A stretch of 64,000 bases of DNA from Toxonevra muliebris (taxonomy: Eukaryota > Arthropoda > Insecta > Diptera > Pallopteridae). Positions within the stretch are counted from its first letter, which is position 1. Each line of letters opens with the position of its first letter. Position numbers and translations under genes: made by a program. The notes beneath the pieces were generated by a model. The model did not search any database. It worked only from the letters and a program-made list of their open reading frames with translations, and was not told where the DNA came from. The stretch covers positions 7,330,708 through 7,394,707 of the forward strand of contig OY829329.1 in NCBI GenBank assembly GCA_963691655.1, written 5' to 3'. Below are positions 22,162-35,500 of the stretch, in pieces.

Positions 22162-25100
22162 TTTTACTTGAAAGAGATCTCTCAAATTATTAAAATATTT
22201 AATGATGCATGTGGTCGCTTATCATTTAAAAATTTAAAGAAATTGTTAATCATTTATTACACTCTAAAGCTACTCAATTTCTCAAGCATTTTTAATGCTA
22301 CAAACTAATTTTACGGATAAAATTAAGTGTGGAAGGCAACAAATTTAATACCGCCATTGCTGATGTGAAGATAAATTTAAACCTTGTACGATTCGGTGAA
22401 TCATATTGCAATTACTTATGCTTACATATGTTCATTAAGGTGCCTCATAAAAAATTGTTAGATCGTATTGCGAAAACTCTTTAAAAATTGTAGTTTGTGT
22501 GTGAAATTTCTTAATTAGGTTCTTTTAATTAAAGAAAAGGTCACAAATAATATTAATTCAAAAATATCAAATTTTAGTGTTAAAACATTTGGAAATTTAC
22601 AAAATTTTTAAAATATTTTGACGCAAATCCTAATCATTTTTGAATCATTATTATTTTAAAACTTTTATTTACCAAAATAAGCCAAGCGAAAAATAATGCG
22701 CCTTTTAGAATTTTTTTTTAAAACGATCTGGTAGAACCAAAATATTTTCGGAATCTTTATAAAATAAGCCAGAGTTAATTTTCAAGGGATGGTAACAACA
22801 AGCTTTTTTAATGGGTCTTGAGGCGTCTTAATGTTCATGCACTGCTAATATATTTCTTAATCAATATTTGTATTTCTTATTAATTGTATTCTAAGTATTT
22901 TTAATTAATTCCGAAGGCTGATTTGGCCAAAAGAGTAATATGATTTTAAATTTTTTCCATTGATTTTGGTTTCGTGGCAAATGTCATTAGTTTGATTAAA
23001 TTCATTCAAAATATATATTCTATTGACATCATAAACATCTGTTGGACTTATATGGGGAACACCCACGGTTTTTCTGAGCTTAAAAGATATGTCTGCTTAT
23101 GGGAAAGAATAACCAAAATCTCATACTTTAAGCATTAAAGTTAAAAAAATGATTCCATAGATATAAAGCTAATAAAACACATATTTATATTCGTATTGCC
23201 CATGAAAAGAGCTTTCACTGTATATAAAATGGTAAAAGCAAACCAGCAATACACATACATATATGTAACAAAAATTAAGAAAAAATTAAAGAAATGGAAA
23301 ACAGTTATTAACTACAACATCTATTATGGCAGAATTCCACACTCATTTACAAATGCTTTTTAACACATATTAATGATATTTGCAAGTAACTTTGACGTTC
23401 GACGTTTCTTTTTTCCACTGTAACTGTTTATCTTTTTTAATCTTTTATTTTTATATGTTAATATACATTGAACACATTATCATCTCACACAAATGGCTCA
23501 TAAATAATACAGTCTGAAAAAAAAAATGACGGCGCTAAGTACTTACTAGTAATATAAATGCATTGTGCATTGCAAATTTACAATAACTACATAATTATAA
23601 AAATGAAAGCAAAAATATTATGCTTAATATAAGTAATGTTGTGTTCACCTTTCAAGTTAATGCCAAACAAATACAAAACAAATACAGTAATAAATTGTAT
23701 ATGTGTATGATGAAGTATATATGTATAAGTTTACTCAAATATTTGATACAGATGTGACGATGTAATCCACCGAACAATAAGCAACTAAATACTCTGAGTT
23801 GCTTAGCAAGACTAAGACTACCAGCTTCTAAATTAGGCTGATGAGCTGAAAAAGCTTTTCACAAATTAATGATACTTTACCATGTAAAATGAGAGACAGT
23901 GGAGAAAAAAAAGCACATGGAGCGAACGAGTTTGTATCTTAAATCTTTTGTATTCAATTTAATATTTTATGTATAGTTTTCGCTTGTGGTTAATATTTGA
24001 TGCAGATTTCATTTTGTAATGATTTTGTATTTAGGGTATTCTCAAATGAATTTATTTAATTTTCGTGCATATATTCATATTAATGAAGGAAACTCGCTAT
24101 TCGTTGAAACTGATTAATAAGCTAAAGATACTTTTTCTAGCATAGTTCATACTTACCCACCATAATTGAACACTCTGAAAGAATTTGACTGAAACCTAGG
24201 AGAAGTAAGTAGAACGCATATTTTGCAAACTCCAGGAAACTTCTAGGCAGAGCTCTCATAACTCTTACAGAAGAATACATATCTATCGCGGAATTCAGAA
24301 GGAATATATGGCATTCCTGAATCACAGTGAAATCATAGTGAAACTTAATAGGCTTTCCAGCGCATCTTGAATATATCAGAAATTTATTGTTGTCTACCAC
24401 CATTGCCAATAATCCAACCTAGATATATGAAACAGAATTACTGCATTATCTTCATTATAGTGGAAATTACTAAGCATAAAAAAAAATTTTTGGATTTGAT
24501 CTTGCAAAATAAGGACAAAATAAAAAATGTTTAAGAACTTATTTGTTTTATAGCAAAATAAAATAAGTCAATATTAGTAGCATCATAAATAATAAATTTA
24601 TGAAGTAAGAATGCAGTAGTGGTAGGAAGAAGGGCTAAAAAAGACACCATGTCTCTTTTAGTCGCTTCTGTTACATATTTTGGTGCAGTGTAACAAATTC
24701 CGAATTTTTCTAATCCAAGGAGATCGGTTCATATTTTTAACTTAAGATTTGTTTTGCTAAAAAATTACTGCCAAGAGGCCAAGGATTCATACCAAACTCC
24801 ATTTAAAAAAAAAAAACAAAAATTTAGCGTTATGTTTTGAAATATGCCACTCTTTATTGAATCAATCTACCACTATCAACAGTTTTGAAGTAGCAGCACT
24901 GATAAGGAATGAACCTATATTTAAAATTTATACATTCTCCAATGTCCAAATAAAATGGAGCTGTGGATATAAAAACTATATAAGTTTGGAAAAAGCTAAT
25001 AGACTAAGAACATGTGTAAATCGGCAACATTTTACTCGAAAAATGAAATTTTAATTGTTCGAGAGGTGAATAAGAACTGTAGGAGTAAACAAATTATAAA

Positions 25101-26170
25101 TATTAACAATTCAAGATGAAATGTTTATAACAAACTACACATTTCTTACAACAACATAGCTGTATTTATCTATTGAGTGAAATTAGAAGAAATTTTATAG
25201 TAAATTCAGCTAAAGCAGAGAAAAAAACCGATATAATTTGTAATTTATAAAAGGAAAAGAAAAGTAAGTAATATACAACGCTATTAATTGTAATATTTAA
25301 TATCTACATTTTAAATATTCTTATCCGCCGTTTTTTTTCTTTACAATCGCAACTTCAAATGGCAATAATTTATTTCCTTTGGCACCGCGAAATTGAAAAT
25401 CAAAATTTTTCCCACTTGTTCCCACTACTATTTCCATTGTATAAAAACTTACCGATTTACACAAGGCCTAAAAAGCTAAACCATAAATTTAAGCTGAAGA
25501 GAAACATGAAAAGTAAAATCTAGCCTTAAAAACGCGAAAATGGCAACAATGGTTACAAATGCAGTCGAAAAAGAAAAGTGGAATTAATCGTTTGTCAGCA
25601 AGTAGCTAGTTCTTTGGTAACACATTCTTCGTAAAAAATCAACTATAACCAAATTAGATTAATTGTTTGATATCGCAAATATCAATATCGTGAGTTAAAG
25701 ATAATTTATTTAGATTAAAAAATGTAAATATTGATTAAGTCTTGGTAACAATCAGGTCGAATCGTATTGCTAAAGTTATGTACAAAAGAGGGTGAAAAGG
25801 AAATCCATAGCAATTGATTGAGTGCGCAAGAGACAAATATTTTTCTTGCCAGAGATTTCTTGGGTGGTTGCATTCTAACTGAACAATGCTGCCTGATGGT
25901 TTTGAATATTCAAGTTTCTCATTCCCATCTATTAAGGGCCAACCTTAATGAATACAAGCTGGCTAAAGAGTTGGTTACACAACGTAACGTAGCGTCTCTT
26001 AACGTTGCCATCTATCACTTCTCGATTCTGTGATATAGGCAGTACGTGTATGTGACCAAATGTATGTAGAGTTCTATCTTCAATTTATACATTACGTTCT
26101 GTTACGTTTGCATAATCAAGCTTTTAACCAACTGTCAAAAACTAACAGATACATGGATACATTAATCAGC

Positions 26171-26441
26171 CCTATTCTAAATATTCCCGAACGAATTCCC
26201 CGGGAAAATTTGTTTCGTTTCCCCCATATTCCTATAGGGAAAGGCCTTATTTTAAATATTCCCGAAATGGAATTCCCAGGAAAATTTGATTCGTTTCCAC
26301 CACATTCCTATAGGAAAGGTCTTATTTTAAATATTCCCGAAATGGAGTCCCCGGGAAAATTTGTTTCGTTTCCCCCATATTCCTATAGAAAAAGAAGATA
26401 AAAAAATTTTCCCGGGGACTTCCATTTCAGTAATATTTTGA
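26171..26441. repeat. Three ~75-bp tandem repeats ending in an inverted partial copy
   Basis: Units start at about 26171, 26245 and 26320 (period 74-75 bp). Each contains AAATATTCCCGAA, GGGAAAATTTG and CCTATAG. Directly after unit 3, 26404-26441 is an inverted, slightly changed copy of its first half (AAATTTTCCCGGGGACTTCC versus, inverted, GGAGTCCCCGGGAAAATTT), so unit 3 can form a hairpin. The 113-aa open frame across the units is a by-product of the repeat. Confidence 0.8.
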
Positions 26442-29250
26442 ATACTGCTGAATGAGAATATGAAATTCGGAACCATACGGAAAAGTGAAACTACGCACTT
26501 GATATATAGATTTGAAGACGTTTCTATAAGATGCCATATAACAAATTATGAGTAACTATTCTTTTATTTTTGTCATTCTAAGCCAGTTTGTACCATTATG
26601 GTTTCAAGTATTTTTTCTAGTGCAGGTAAATAAATTAATTCAGTTAATATGTGTGCCCCTTTTGTGCCAGTTCTCATAATTTTCTCTGCTGTGATAGTGA
26701 ACTCATTTTGTTCCTCTATAGAAATGCATTTGTATAGTAGAGACAACCGATACATGATTCAGTCCTAAACTTATATGTTTGTCCTGCTCTTACTTATATT
26801 TTGGTTCGCAGCAAAACAATGCAAATACGAAAGAGCAATTAAAAAAGAAAACGAAGTGAAGTTTGAGATGAAACGAACATCGACGAATTCTTTTTTCGCC
26901 ATATAAAAGACACAATCGTTTTTTCACAAGTAATTTCGATCGAAAGTTTCATCTTAAGATTTTAAATATTTTCTTCCAATTTAGCGTTCGAAAATATTTG
27001 AAAAATACTATTCAAACAACGGTAACTATTATTTTAATAATTTTATTTTAAATATATTCAATACGTATGCATGAAATTGTTTTCAGAAAATTTTCGAACA
27101 ATCCATGCAGCAGCTTCATTGACTCGTATTAATTTTTTGTGGATATTTTTGTGGTATTTTCCCTTGTACGAAATTTTCTAATCACCGTTTTAGTGCTCCA
27201 TTCAATTGACCGTCCTCCAACGTTAGATTCGTTTAAATTAAAAGTAAATTTAGGATATACAACCTTGGCTAAACTTTAATGAAAACTTCTTTTTGTAATT
27301 AATAAGACTAAGTAGACTCCAAAATTTTAGATTTTGTATGTTTCAGTATTTTTAATGCGTATTTCCATATAAATAAAATGTATGGATTTCTCTACTCAAT
27401 ACATTTTCCATGCAGTTGGTGTGTGTGTGTGTTTTGTGATTATGTTTTGCAATATAAATTGCCACGAACGTAAACCAATAAAGAAAATTTGCAAGACAAA
27501 TTTAACAAAAAAAAAAAAAAAAAAAAACAAAGTTTAGTTTTAAAATAAGCAAGTTTAGTGTTGAAAAATGCCCTTCATTAACAAAAATTTTTCGGTATCA
27601 TTATATCATATTTTTATTTTTTGAGAATCCTAAAGCAACAATACTGTTAATTTTATAATTTATAACGTCAAAAATAAAACTATTTATCAAAATACATATA
27701 TTAACCTACAGCCCATATCTTATTTTTTGTTGTGAAAACCCCTACAGCTGCCCACGCATTTAGTCATCTTTACTAAGTTTTGTTTTATTTATTTCTTTTT
27801 TTCTTGCTGGCATAAAAAACCACATTTCATTTTCATTTAAGTTTATGGGTAAAATATCAGTAATTATAAGGCTATTACAAAAAAAAAAAAACAAAACATT
27901 TGAAAGGATAAAAAAAATTCATAGCTTAAAAATAAAAAGAAAAAACCATAGGATTCAGGATCCTGAATACCTCATAGCGTTTTTAAGGTTAAATATGTTT
28001 TTCCAGTTAGTATAGACTAGAAGAGTTTTCGAGGGTGCACTGAAAATTGTGTAAACTATTAAGTTTTCAGTTCCATAACTGTGAGACCGAATTCAGTGAG
28101 GGGGTTTAATTTTTTCTTTTATCTTTAAAATTTTCTCCAATTCATGGTGAACTATTAAAATACATGAAATATAAGTTGGGAAGGCGAGAAGGGGTTGTCC
28201 TCAAAACACCAATTAATCCGTTAGTGGTTTCTTTACATAGTTGTATTGACAATGCAATAAACTTCCAAATAATTAAAACTCACATCAAAAGTTTTTTCAA
28301 TAAAATAATTAGTGTATATCGTAAGAAATACCCAAAATTCGTTGAGAATAAAGTAATCAATTTGCATTGTTGTGCCACACTTAGAGCAGTGGCAAAGCAG
28401 TTGCGCCGTATTCCATTTTATTTTTTGAGTCAAATTGTCCCAGAAGTCTTCTTGTTTATGGGTCGTTTTAATTGATTTTGTCAAAAGCGCTATTGCTTAT
28501 GGCATTGCTAGTACTGGTAGAAAATCATTTTTCCTATGGCGTGAACATTAATGTGTTTCATAGTTTCATTGAAACTTTGCCTTCTACTTACCTAAAATTT
28601 CCAATCACCCTCTCACTTGAGTTTAACCTTTTATCGAAATTTTAAAGCATTAAGCTCAATTGAAAAACTAACGATTTTCGTGGTACTGAATATCTGAATA
28701 CTTAATTTTCTCTATTCTTCATCCTCTTTCATAAATATGTACTATATCAATTTTTTCATGTGTGTGAAAATAATACTTGATTTTTGTCACACTGTGTTAT
28801 CAAATCAAATATAAAATCACATTCGTATTATGCGTATTTTGATGTCCAGAGCAATGTTGTAGGGCTTCAAAATATTAAACTAACCCACAGACTTCTATTA
28901 GCTGACCATCATGACCTTGAACTCCGCGTAAAAAACATGACAGAAATTGATTAGAACAGGGCTTTCTTTAAAAAAAAAAAATCTTATTAGAATCTACATA
29001 CTCGGGAAATACATGTATTAATGGAGGTTTTGGTGGATTTATAAGTATTTTCCAAAAGTAAACTGCCCGACAATTGTATAATAATTAATTTCACTTTTTA
29101 GTGCGATTACATGCATAGATCAATCAAGAAAGTAGTGTTACTTGAGGTAATGTCAATAGAAACTATAGACATCTTAACTTAACTTTTGAATTATTGTCAT
29201 ATTTAAAATTAACCTTTTGAAAAACTTATCAAAATTCCTTTTTATTTCAG

Positions 29251-29584
29251 CATTTGCTATAACTCAACATCATCGAAAATTAGAGCAGCGTCTATAGCGA
29301 ACGATATTGTGATATAAATAAATTCGGACGTTTCCGAAGGGTTTCTCACAGAACGTCGTAGAGTAATTGAAAGCTTTGATATACCTTTCTGCGAAGAGAG
29401 AAATATTCGACAATTTATTTATAAAATCAGAAGCCCAGCGTTAATCAAAATTTTCACTATTCTAGTGGCACAACGAATACATAAAAAGCAATAAAGATTT
29501 CGATATAGGAATCACAGCCGCACTATCGTTTCAGTTCAAAAAATTCTTTATAGCAGCTCAGCAGTTTAGATATCGCTCTACAAT
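29251..29584 (+). other. Cnot4: 5' UTR part of the Cnot4 start exon
   Basis: A strong acceptor (CCTTTTTATTTCAG) ends at 29250, and the exon continues uninterrupted to the donor at 29693. The ATG at 29585 is 335 nt into this exon, so at least one non-coding exon lies farther left. Confidence 0.6.
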
Positions 29585-32500
29585 ATGAACGGTGTTAACA
29601 ATAGCAATGATGATGTGGTTGAATGTCCATTGTGCATGGAACCTCTTGAGGTTGATGACCTTAACTTTTATCCGTGCACTTGTGGATATCAGGTAAAATT
29701 ATATATACTATTGGTTAATGATGAATTCAAGTAATTTAACCTAAATATATCTCTCTAATAGATTTGTAGATTTTGCTGGCATAGAATTCGCACGGATGAA
29801 AATGAGCTATGCCCAGCATGCCGGAAGGAGTATCCCGAAAATCCAGCGGATTTTACTCCTTTAACTCAAGAGGAGGTTAGTAATGCATTAAATTTGACAA
29901 AAGCAATAAATAAATCTGTATTTTTATTTCCAGATGATAGCATTCAAGTCGCAAAAACGGCAACGCGACCAGCAGCGGAAGCAAAAAATTACGGAAAATC
30001 GTAAACATTTGTCCAATGTTCGTGTTGTTCAAAAGAATTTGGTATTTGTTGTTGGTCTTCCTCCTAGGCTGGCAGATGCCGATGTAAGTTTTTTTTTATT
30101 TAATTAACATTATGAATTGAAGTTTAATTGTTGGCTATTACAGATTCTTAAAAAACATGAATATTTTGGGAAATATGGCAAAATACATAAAGTTGTGATA
30201 AATCCAAGCACTACATATGCCGGGGTACAAGTAAGTTGTATTAAATGTATACACGATAGCAAGGAAAGCATCTCCTGTATAAAAGAATTTTAGAATCTAA
30301 GTAGGTAGTATTTGGTTATTCCAAGCGAAACAAAACCGAGGTTCCTTCCAATGTTCATTTCTTTATCATTTGATAAACATTTATTTACTACTCATACCTC
30401 TATCGATACATTCTTATCTTCCTACTGTACCTATCCATAAGTCGAAATTCAAAGATAAAAAACTATAACAATTTGGACGAAATTTTACACATTCACAAGT
30501 AAAAGCAAAGGCAAGTGGTGGTATATACATAAGTATGTGTTAGGTTTCTGCTTAGAATGCCTGGATTCGTTATTAGGCACGAAAAAAAAAAGATTGCGTG
30601 CAAAGCACGCAGAAGATTGAATGTGTAAACCGTTCAAATTTAATTCGTTTAATTTAATAGGCCTTCAATAGGCAGTTGTGCCATAAAATTTAGTAGTAGG
30701 ATATCTAAGGATTTGTTGGATGATTGAAATATAGGAAGTGTGTAAAAAGGGTATTAAAGATACTTTCCTTGTAAAATCTGTGTAACTAAAATAACGTTCT
30801 AGAGATGTTCTTACATAAATATGTTTGTACTTCATCATCAACCCCACTGAAGGGCCCATCTGCGTCTGCGTATGTGACATATGTCAATAATAGTGATGCC
30901 TTGCGTGCAATACAAAGTGTCAACAATGTAATGATAGATGGGAGACTTATTAAAACCAGCTTAGGTACAACAAAGTATTGTAGCCACTTTATGAAGAACC
31001 AACAATGTCCTAAAGGAGATTGCATGTATTTGCATGAATTAGGAGACCCGGAAGCTAGTTTTACAAAAGAGGTAAGTGATTGCCCCCATACACAGGAAAC
31101 AAAGAAAAATAAATACAAATACAAATTTATAATATTTTATAGGAAATGCATCAGGGTAAGCATCAAGAGTATGAGAAACGTCTTCATGATGCATTAATTG
31201 CAAATTCTGGTGCAAGTCCAGCTTGTTCAATGGGTCAAGTTTCCTTGAATAACGGTTCAATGGTTTCAATAGGGAACAGTGGCAGCAGCGTTAACATGGC
31301 TAATTCGAAAAGTGGTGATAGCAAGGCACAAAATGGCAACGTGTCGGCTTCTTCGTCATCAGTGTCATCAGCGATGTCTTCATCATCCTCATCGTCGTCG
31401 TCGGGATCTGGTGGAACTGGAACGGCACCAGCAGCTGGAGCTGCAGGTTCTACACAACAGAAAGAGGCTTGGCCCAGCCTATCAGTTTCCCCAGTTAATA
31501 TAAAGGAGATGGTAAGTGGAAGTAATAATAGTGGCAAAAACAAAAAAGAAAAACCAAAACACGAAAAGGTAAAAAGTGAAAAGAATGCCAAGGCGAAGAA
31601 TAACAAAAACAACAATAACCAGAACAATAACAGCAGCAGCAGCGGCAGTAGTAATAACAATTGCAACGTAACTAATAAGGAGAATAATCATCCGCACAAC
31701 AACAGCACGAAAGAAATTAACGCATCGTTAGTAGATTCAACATCAGATCAGAATAATAGTGGCAATAATGTGAATATCAAATCAAAGTCAGACCGAATCA
31801 AAGAAAAATCGCTGTTGAATCGCAATAACAAAGATCAACAGAAAGAAAAGCGAGCCATTAGTGCAGACGAGGAAGTAAAATTAATCGAAGACTCGGAAAT
31901 AGTACGAAGCGGAAATAGTAACAGTAAAGGAGTTAGCAGCAGCAGTAGCAACATAAATAGTGAACTCCTTGATAACGGAAACTCTGATGAAAATGCTGCT
32001 AAGAATGAAGACCAACGGTCCTTGAGCTCGAGCAGCAACATCAGTAGTAGCAGCAGTAGTAATGGTAGCAGTGCTACCAACAACAGTGATGTATTATCCA
32101 TGAGTGAAAGTGTCAGCGGAAAGAGTTCTCCCGGAAGTATCCCAGAGTGTAATTTATCGTTTAATAGTGAAAACAAATCTGCAGTTTCACTTGATATCAA
32201 CAACAGTAATAGTAGCGATCATTCTAATCATCAGCAGCCCATAACTACTACTGTCACTAATAACAGCATAATTAATGGTGAAATGATGTCAGCATTAGAA
32301 AACATAGGCGATAATAAAAATGAGAGAATCAATAGCGAACTAACCGATTCCGATATACAATTGCCCAATGGTAATGCTGGTAATATAGTAGATACATCAG
32401 GTGAGTTTCATTGCATTAATGGGCTTATTTTCTAGTACTAATTTGATTTTTGATATTTTAGCGGCTCTATCTAAGCTGAATCTTTTCGACGACAGCAACA

Positions 32501-35500
32501 GTTTCTTCTCATCGGCAGCTTCATTTCAGCAGTCGCTGTTGTTAAGGAACAAACTGGGCTCTGAAGTACGGCAAAATCCAATGAATAGCGTTGTCGCTTC
32601 ACATTTACCTGATCTACTAAATGGTATGTATGCTTGGATCTTGTATAAATATAATATAAGAAGCTATTCTATTGTCGTACTCTGGGGAATTACCATAGTA
32701 ACCGATGGTCAAAATTTAATTAAATTCTAAAATTTTCATTATCTCAAAAATTAAAAATTCAGTTTTATAGACTAACACTTGACATAATAGCTAATAAAAA
32801 AATTTATTCTTTTATTTCCGGATTCATTTGTTCCTTTCTGATTAAAAATATCACAAATTCACTATGTGGACATCTATTTTTGGACATTTATGACATTCAA
32901 CAGGCATCGATGGATACCAAAATAACACAAATTCAAATGGTATGTTTACTGATTCTATACATATGCTCTTAAGAAATTTTTTTTAGGTTTGAAAAAGGTT
33001 TAGCGTGAACATTTTTGAAATCAGGAGAATTTGCAATTTCTTACTACCTTTGAAATATGGTTAGCAATTTGATATCTCTATAATTTCGTCTATTCGATTG
33101 TCGCACAGGAGAAAAACAACAATATGTTTATATAGGAAAATAATTCTAAGCAAAAAATTACTCAAAAATCGTCGCTAGAACTGTGCACGAGCTATGGAAT
33201 CGTGCCATTGATGCTTGGAACATATAAGTATAAATATTTCAATGAACTTTGTTGAAAGTATAAAAGTTCTAGGAACCTTATAACTCAAAAATCAATACGC
33301 TTCTACACGTTTTTCAACAGTATTTGAGAAGATTCCAAATATACTTGAGAGAACTCCAAATTGATATCAAATTATACCAAATATATTTCAGAAAATCTAA
33401 ATTTCATTTTGGTTATTTTGAAATACTTACATTTGGAATTTTCGGAAGCACATTTGATTATTCTGCAGTACATCTTGAAGTTCTCTGAAGTATTTGGAAT
33501 TATCTGAGGTACAATACATTTCGTTATTCTGAAGTATGAAATTTTCTGAAGTACATGTGAAATATTCTAAAGTACATTTCTTTAATCTGAAGTACTTTTG
33601 AAATTTTCTGAAGTTCTGTACTTTTTAAAAAAGAATGTTTGGAATGGAATAGAATTAAACTGTTTATGTTAGGATTAGAGAAATATCAGTGTAGATTTAA
33701 AATTCACTCAGCTTAAAAACTAAATGCACCAAGTTTAATAATTTCAGGCAATCTTTATTAAAGTGCGCGGTTTAAAAAAAAAAATAATTTTAATATATCA
33801 ATTACTCGATTTCTTTATATATGTCTTTGATATATTTCTTATTGAGTTGTATGTACTTCTAAATCGACGATCTGTAAAAGTGCAATAATATTTTTATGCT
33901 AGGGAAACAATATTACTATTATTATATAAATACTGTATCAAAAACTATTTTATACATTAATCTTTAAGAATGGGGAGAGGCATTCAAAAATATGATGAGA
34001 CATACTAAACAAATGGGTGAACTGCAACAGCATCAACACATGCAACAGCAGCATCATCTTCATCATCAGCAACATCTTCAACAACAAGAGGAGTTCCTTC
34101 GTATACAGGAATTACAAAAACGAAATAGTTTATTGAATAATATCGGATTTTCACAAATTAACGCACCACACAATGGTATGTCCTAAAGTAATTTAAATTA
34201 TGTATATATATGGGTATTGTTTCTTAAAAAAAAAAAAATCATTAATCTAATTTGGAAAAATAAATATTTACCGTGGGGGGGAGGAAGTAGAATTTCTGGA
34301 TTTTGTGCGAGCAACATCCGACAACAGAATTTTTCTATCGGCCGTTCACGATTTTTGACTAAATAGTCTAAAAAATATTTAATTTTGTTTGTTTCGAATT
34401 TTAGACTTTGCAAACAGTTTCCAAGGAAGCGCTGATATTAGTCGATTATCACAAGCGGCTCTACTACAACAGCAACAGTTGTTACAGCAACAAGCGGCAC
34501 ACTCAGCAGATCACTTAATAAACAGTAGTTTATTTGGCACAAGTATGTCAAAGTTCTTTGATTTTCACAAGAACCAACAACAGCAATTGCATCAGCAGGT
34601 AAGCTAATTTTCACATAAATGATTTTGTTAAAATTAACTAACCAATTTGCCAAACCAAAAGCAATTCATGATTAATGGGCATGCTAGTAGCAGTGGAAAT
34701 AATCCGTTAAGCGACCATTTACGCATGGCATCTTTATTGGAGAACAACCGATTTAATTCACAATTTTTAGATCAATCAAATGGTAAGCAAATATTTAATA
34801 TAGTTATACACATCCTTTTAAATTATAAACATATAAAAAAAAAAACAATTTTCGTAGGGCTTCTCAACCCACAACAGCAACAACTTCAAAAGCAAAGATT
34901 ACTTAGCAAATTTGATCCAATGGTGATTATTACTAAATATGCTTTATCAAATTATGCTTTAAATAATATTATTAATCAACAGTTAACACAGCAACCACCA
35001 CAACAACAGCAAGCACAGTCTCAAAATCAGCAACAACAACAGCAACAGCAAACTCATTTAAATCGCATAGCAAATCCATTTTCACAAAATATCTCGGTCG
35101 ATGACGATTTAGGTTTGTATTTGTTGGCATGCTATCTACCGTACTGTATTATCAAGGGGTAGGGGCATTGGAGAGGCAGAATCACATTTTTATCAATCAG
35201 CAATCAACCCGCAGGCAACTATAATAAGAGTAGATACGCTTTCTGCACTGGTCTCAACAAACAAACAAACAAACAGTATGCGCATATTAGTTGGTGTTCT
35301 AACTGGGCATTGCGGGCTCAGAGAACACCTTTGAAAAATAGGGATTGAGCAAATGAGGAAGACAAATCACCAGAACACATTTTAGCTCAGTGTGGAGCAC
35401 TGATCCACAAAAGAAGGAAATGTCTGGGTACGCACCAAGTGCACAGTACTGAACGAGCATCCATAAATCCGGGTGCAATACTCGAATTCTTGAGGGAGAC

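Larger units (their letters stand above)
21628..29250. other. Long AT-rich intergenic region
   Basis: No gene is supported on either strand. The region between the secreted-protein gene (minus) and Cnot4 (plus) must contain both promoters. Visible items are a TGGCANCACTG motif (22150-22161), the tandem plus inverted repeat at 26171-26441, a TATA-like ATATAAAAG near 26902, long A runs (27508-27528, 27879-27890) and no other structure I can support. Confidence 0.6.

Noticed and set aside
26060..26401. 113-aa plus-strand frame with repeated NIPE motifs
   Set aside because: Created by the 75-bp non-coding tandem repeat; no start context or gene around it.
26573..26755. 60-aa minus-strand frame in the intergenic region
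   Set aside because: Weakly protein-like wording but isolated, without splice partners or recognisable family.
26902..26910. TATA-like ATATAAAAG about 2.3 kb upstream of the Cnot4 start exon
   Set aside because: Such strings are common in AT-rich DNA; no initiator or transcript evidence to support a promoter call.
28164..28484. Overlapping plus and minus frames of 83-103 aa
   Set aside because: No domain resemblance, splice context or coding bias; both strands open by chance.
31235..31666. 143-aa minus-strand Leu-rich frame
   Set aside because: Antisense shadow of the Ser/Asn-rich Cnot4 exon 31143-32400.
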